A stretch of DNA of 64,000 nt, from the NCBI GenBank assembly GCA_963734085.1, contig CAVTFT010000011.1, forward strand, positions 1 through 64,000. The letters are read 5' to 3'. This DNA comes from CAIWHR01 sp963734085. GTDB lineage: Bacteria > Pseudomonadota > Gammaproteobacteria > Burkholderiales > Casimicrobiaceae. Shown here in pieces: positions 63,180-64,000 of this stretch (within the stretch, counting starts at the first letter, position 1; each line of letters opens with the position of its first letter). Below the pieces are notes generated by a model, which had not been told where the DNA came from, did no database searches, and saw nothing but the letters and a program-made list of their open reading frames with translations. The position numbers were made by a program, and so were the translations under genes.

Positions 63180-63485
63180 TCAGATGCGGAAGCCGTCCGG
63201 CAGCAGCGCGTGCGTTTCCGGGTGCCGCTGCATGTACGAGCGCACGTACGAGCACCGCGGCTCGACCTTTAGCCCGTTCGCCGTCGCGTAGGCGAACGCC
63301 GCACGCACGAGCTGGCCGGCGATGCCGCGGCCTTCGAGCGCGGCGGGCACCTCGGTGTGGTGCATTCGCATGACGTCACCGATCCGGTGATAGCTCGCGA
63401 CGCACAGCAATCCGTCGACCGTCGCCTCGAAGCGCGAGGCGTCGGTGTTGTGGCTGACGTCGATCGGCGATCTTTCGTCGTTCAT
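63180..63485 (-). CDS. NATD1/YjdJ-type small N-acetyltransferase
   Basis: A 101-residue protein of the short GNAT-like family: MRMHHTEVPAALEGRGIAGQLVRAAFAYA holds the acetyl-CoA motif (EGRGIAG), and VEPRCSYVRSYMQRHPE the typical closing cysteine-containing stretch. The substrate is unknown. The start codon is directly preceded by a copy of the dispersed repeat, whose GGGGGG tract lies seven bases upstream. Confidence 0.88.
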   Translation of the reverse strand: MNDERSPIDVSHNTDASRFEATVDGLLCVASYHRIGDVMRMHHTEVPAALEGRGIAGQLVRAAFAYATANGLKVEPRCSYVRSYMQRHPETHALLPDGFRI

Positions 63486-63655
63486 GAGTGTGCCCCCCCA
63501 CGCTTGCGGCTGCCGCCGCTGCGCTGCCCCCGAGGCAGACTGCAGTTGCGCGGTCTTGCGCGGCCCCGCGGCGCTTATTGGTGCACCCTTGGCGCCGCGC
63601 GCCGTCCCTCCGCGAGGGAGCAATTCGCGCTCGGGGCGGCCCTTCGCGCTCATGC
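63486..63655. repeat. GC-rich dispersed intergenic repeat, two degenerate copies
   Basis: The first copy begins gtgtgccccccacgcttgcg, as at 31878, with a cccccgagg core and ccgcggcgctta end. A second, more degenerate copy follows with ccctccgcgagggag and ggcgcgctcatg-like ends. Together they fill most of the 193-bp gap between the PHA synthase gene and the NATD1-like gene. Confidence 0.7.
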
Positions 63656-63678
63656 AGGCACCAGCGCGATGATAGTGC

Positions 63679-64000
63679 CTACTGCATCCGCACGTACATT
63701 CCCGGCGCGTCGCATACCGGAGCGCAAACGGATTGCGCCACACCCATCGCCGGCGGAACCACCGGCTCTCCCGAATGGGCAATGAGCCAGTCCGACCACC
63801 GCGGCCACCACGAGCCTTCATGGCGCGGCGTCTCGGCGGCCCAGACGTCGGGATCGATGTAGTTGCCGTCGGCCCGTTTCGTCGCGACGCGGTAGTGCCG
63901 GTGCGGGTGGCCGGGCTCGGAGACGATGCCGGCATTGTGGCCGCCGCTCGTCAGCAGGAACGTTATTTCGGTGTCGGTCAGCAGGTGGAACTTGTAGACC
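63679..64000 (-). CDS. phaC: Class I poly(3-hydroxyalkanoate) synthase, C-terminal end (partial)
   Basis: The last 106 residues of a protein entering from the right edge, read on the minus strand to TAG at 63679-63681; its start lies outside the window. FLLTSGGHNAGIVSEPGHPH contains the histidine of the PhaC catalytic triad, and HEGSWWPRWSDWLIAHSGEP and the ending DAPGMYVRMQ are standard PhaC tail features. It makes PHB-type storage polymer in the cytoplasm. Confidence 0.9.
   Translation of the reverse strand, partial: VYKFHLLTDTEITFLLTSGGHNAGIVSEPGHPHRHYRVATKRADGNYIDPDVWAAETPRHEGSWWPRWSDWLIAHSGEPVVPPAMGVAQSVCAPVCDAPGMYVRMQ

Noticed and set aside
1..64000. tRNA, rRNA, riboswitch or transposase genes
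   Set aside because: None was recognised on either strand; the mobile sequences seen are non-coding repeats only.

Overview
This is a high-GC, gene-dense stretch of a bacterial chromosome. The protein families, the nar gene order with a PpiC-type isomerase, the PHA synthase at the right edge and the GC-rich intergenic repeats point to a betaproteobacterium (Burkholderiales or Rhodocyclales). That placement is an inference; no rRNA or marker gene is present. Almost the whole window is devoted to anaerobic or microaerobic energy metabolism.

Layout. (1) 111-15183, minus strand: narX-narL, then narK-narG-narH-narJ-narI-ppiC and a fused double narK, i.e. dissimilatory nitrate reduction with its sensor and regulator. 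(2) 15386-17633: a DHFR/RibD-like protein, a cysteine-poor Crp/Fnr regulator (DNR type) and a UPF0149 protein. (3) 17613-39131, minus strand: a complete nuoA-N cluster running directly into nqrABCDEF, a CBS protein, apbE and nqrM. Complex I and Na+-NQR therefore form one unidirectional block. (4) 39362-45592, minus strand: porG-porA-porB, a GltD-like iron-sulfur flavoprotein and a malic enzyme. (5) 45916-52452, plus strand, divergent from (4): a Wolinella-type frdCAB fumarate reductase, aspartate ammonia-lyase and a Dcu transporter. (6) 52502-64000: mixed genes, including a ketopantoate reductase-like protein, a DASS carboxylate transporter, a rhodanese, an acyltransferase, PutA, an ornithine cyclodeaminase-like protein, acetyltransferases, a small HigA-like ORF and the C-terminus of PHA synthase.

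How the parts fit. Blocks 4 and 5 together make a C4-dicarboxylate pathway. Dcu imports aspartate, malate or fumarate and exports succinate. AspA makes fumarate and Frd reduces it. Malic enzyme and the pyruvate:acceptor oxidoreductase oxidise the other branch to acetyl-CoA. Nuo and Nqr reoxidise NADH and pump H+ or Na+, and nitrate can replace fumarate as acceptor. FNR/DNR-type palindromes (TTGAC-N4-ATCAA or close variants) precede narK, narX, nuoA, porG and frdC. Each sits 31-32 bp centre to centre from a -10-like hexamer, as in class II activated promoters, so the cluster looks like one oxygen- or NO-responsive regulon.

Repeats shape the region. A GC-rich intergenic element occurs at four sites, including three tandem 78-bp units, and abuts several start codons. 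A palindromic repeat has replaced the tail of nqrM. A 273-bp MITE-like element between putA and the next gene carries the putA stop codon in its terminal inverted repeat. No tRNA, rRNA, CRISPR array or transposase gene was seen.
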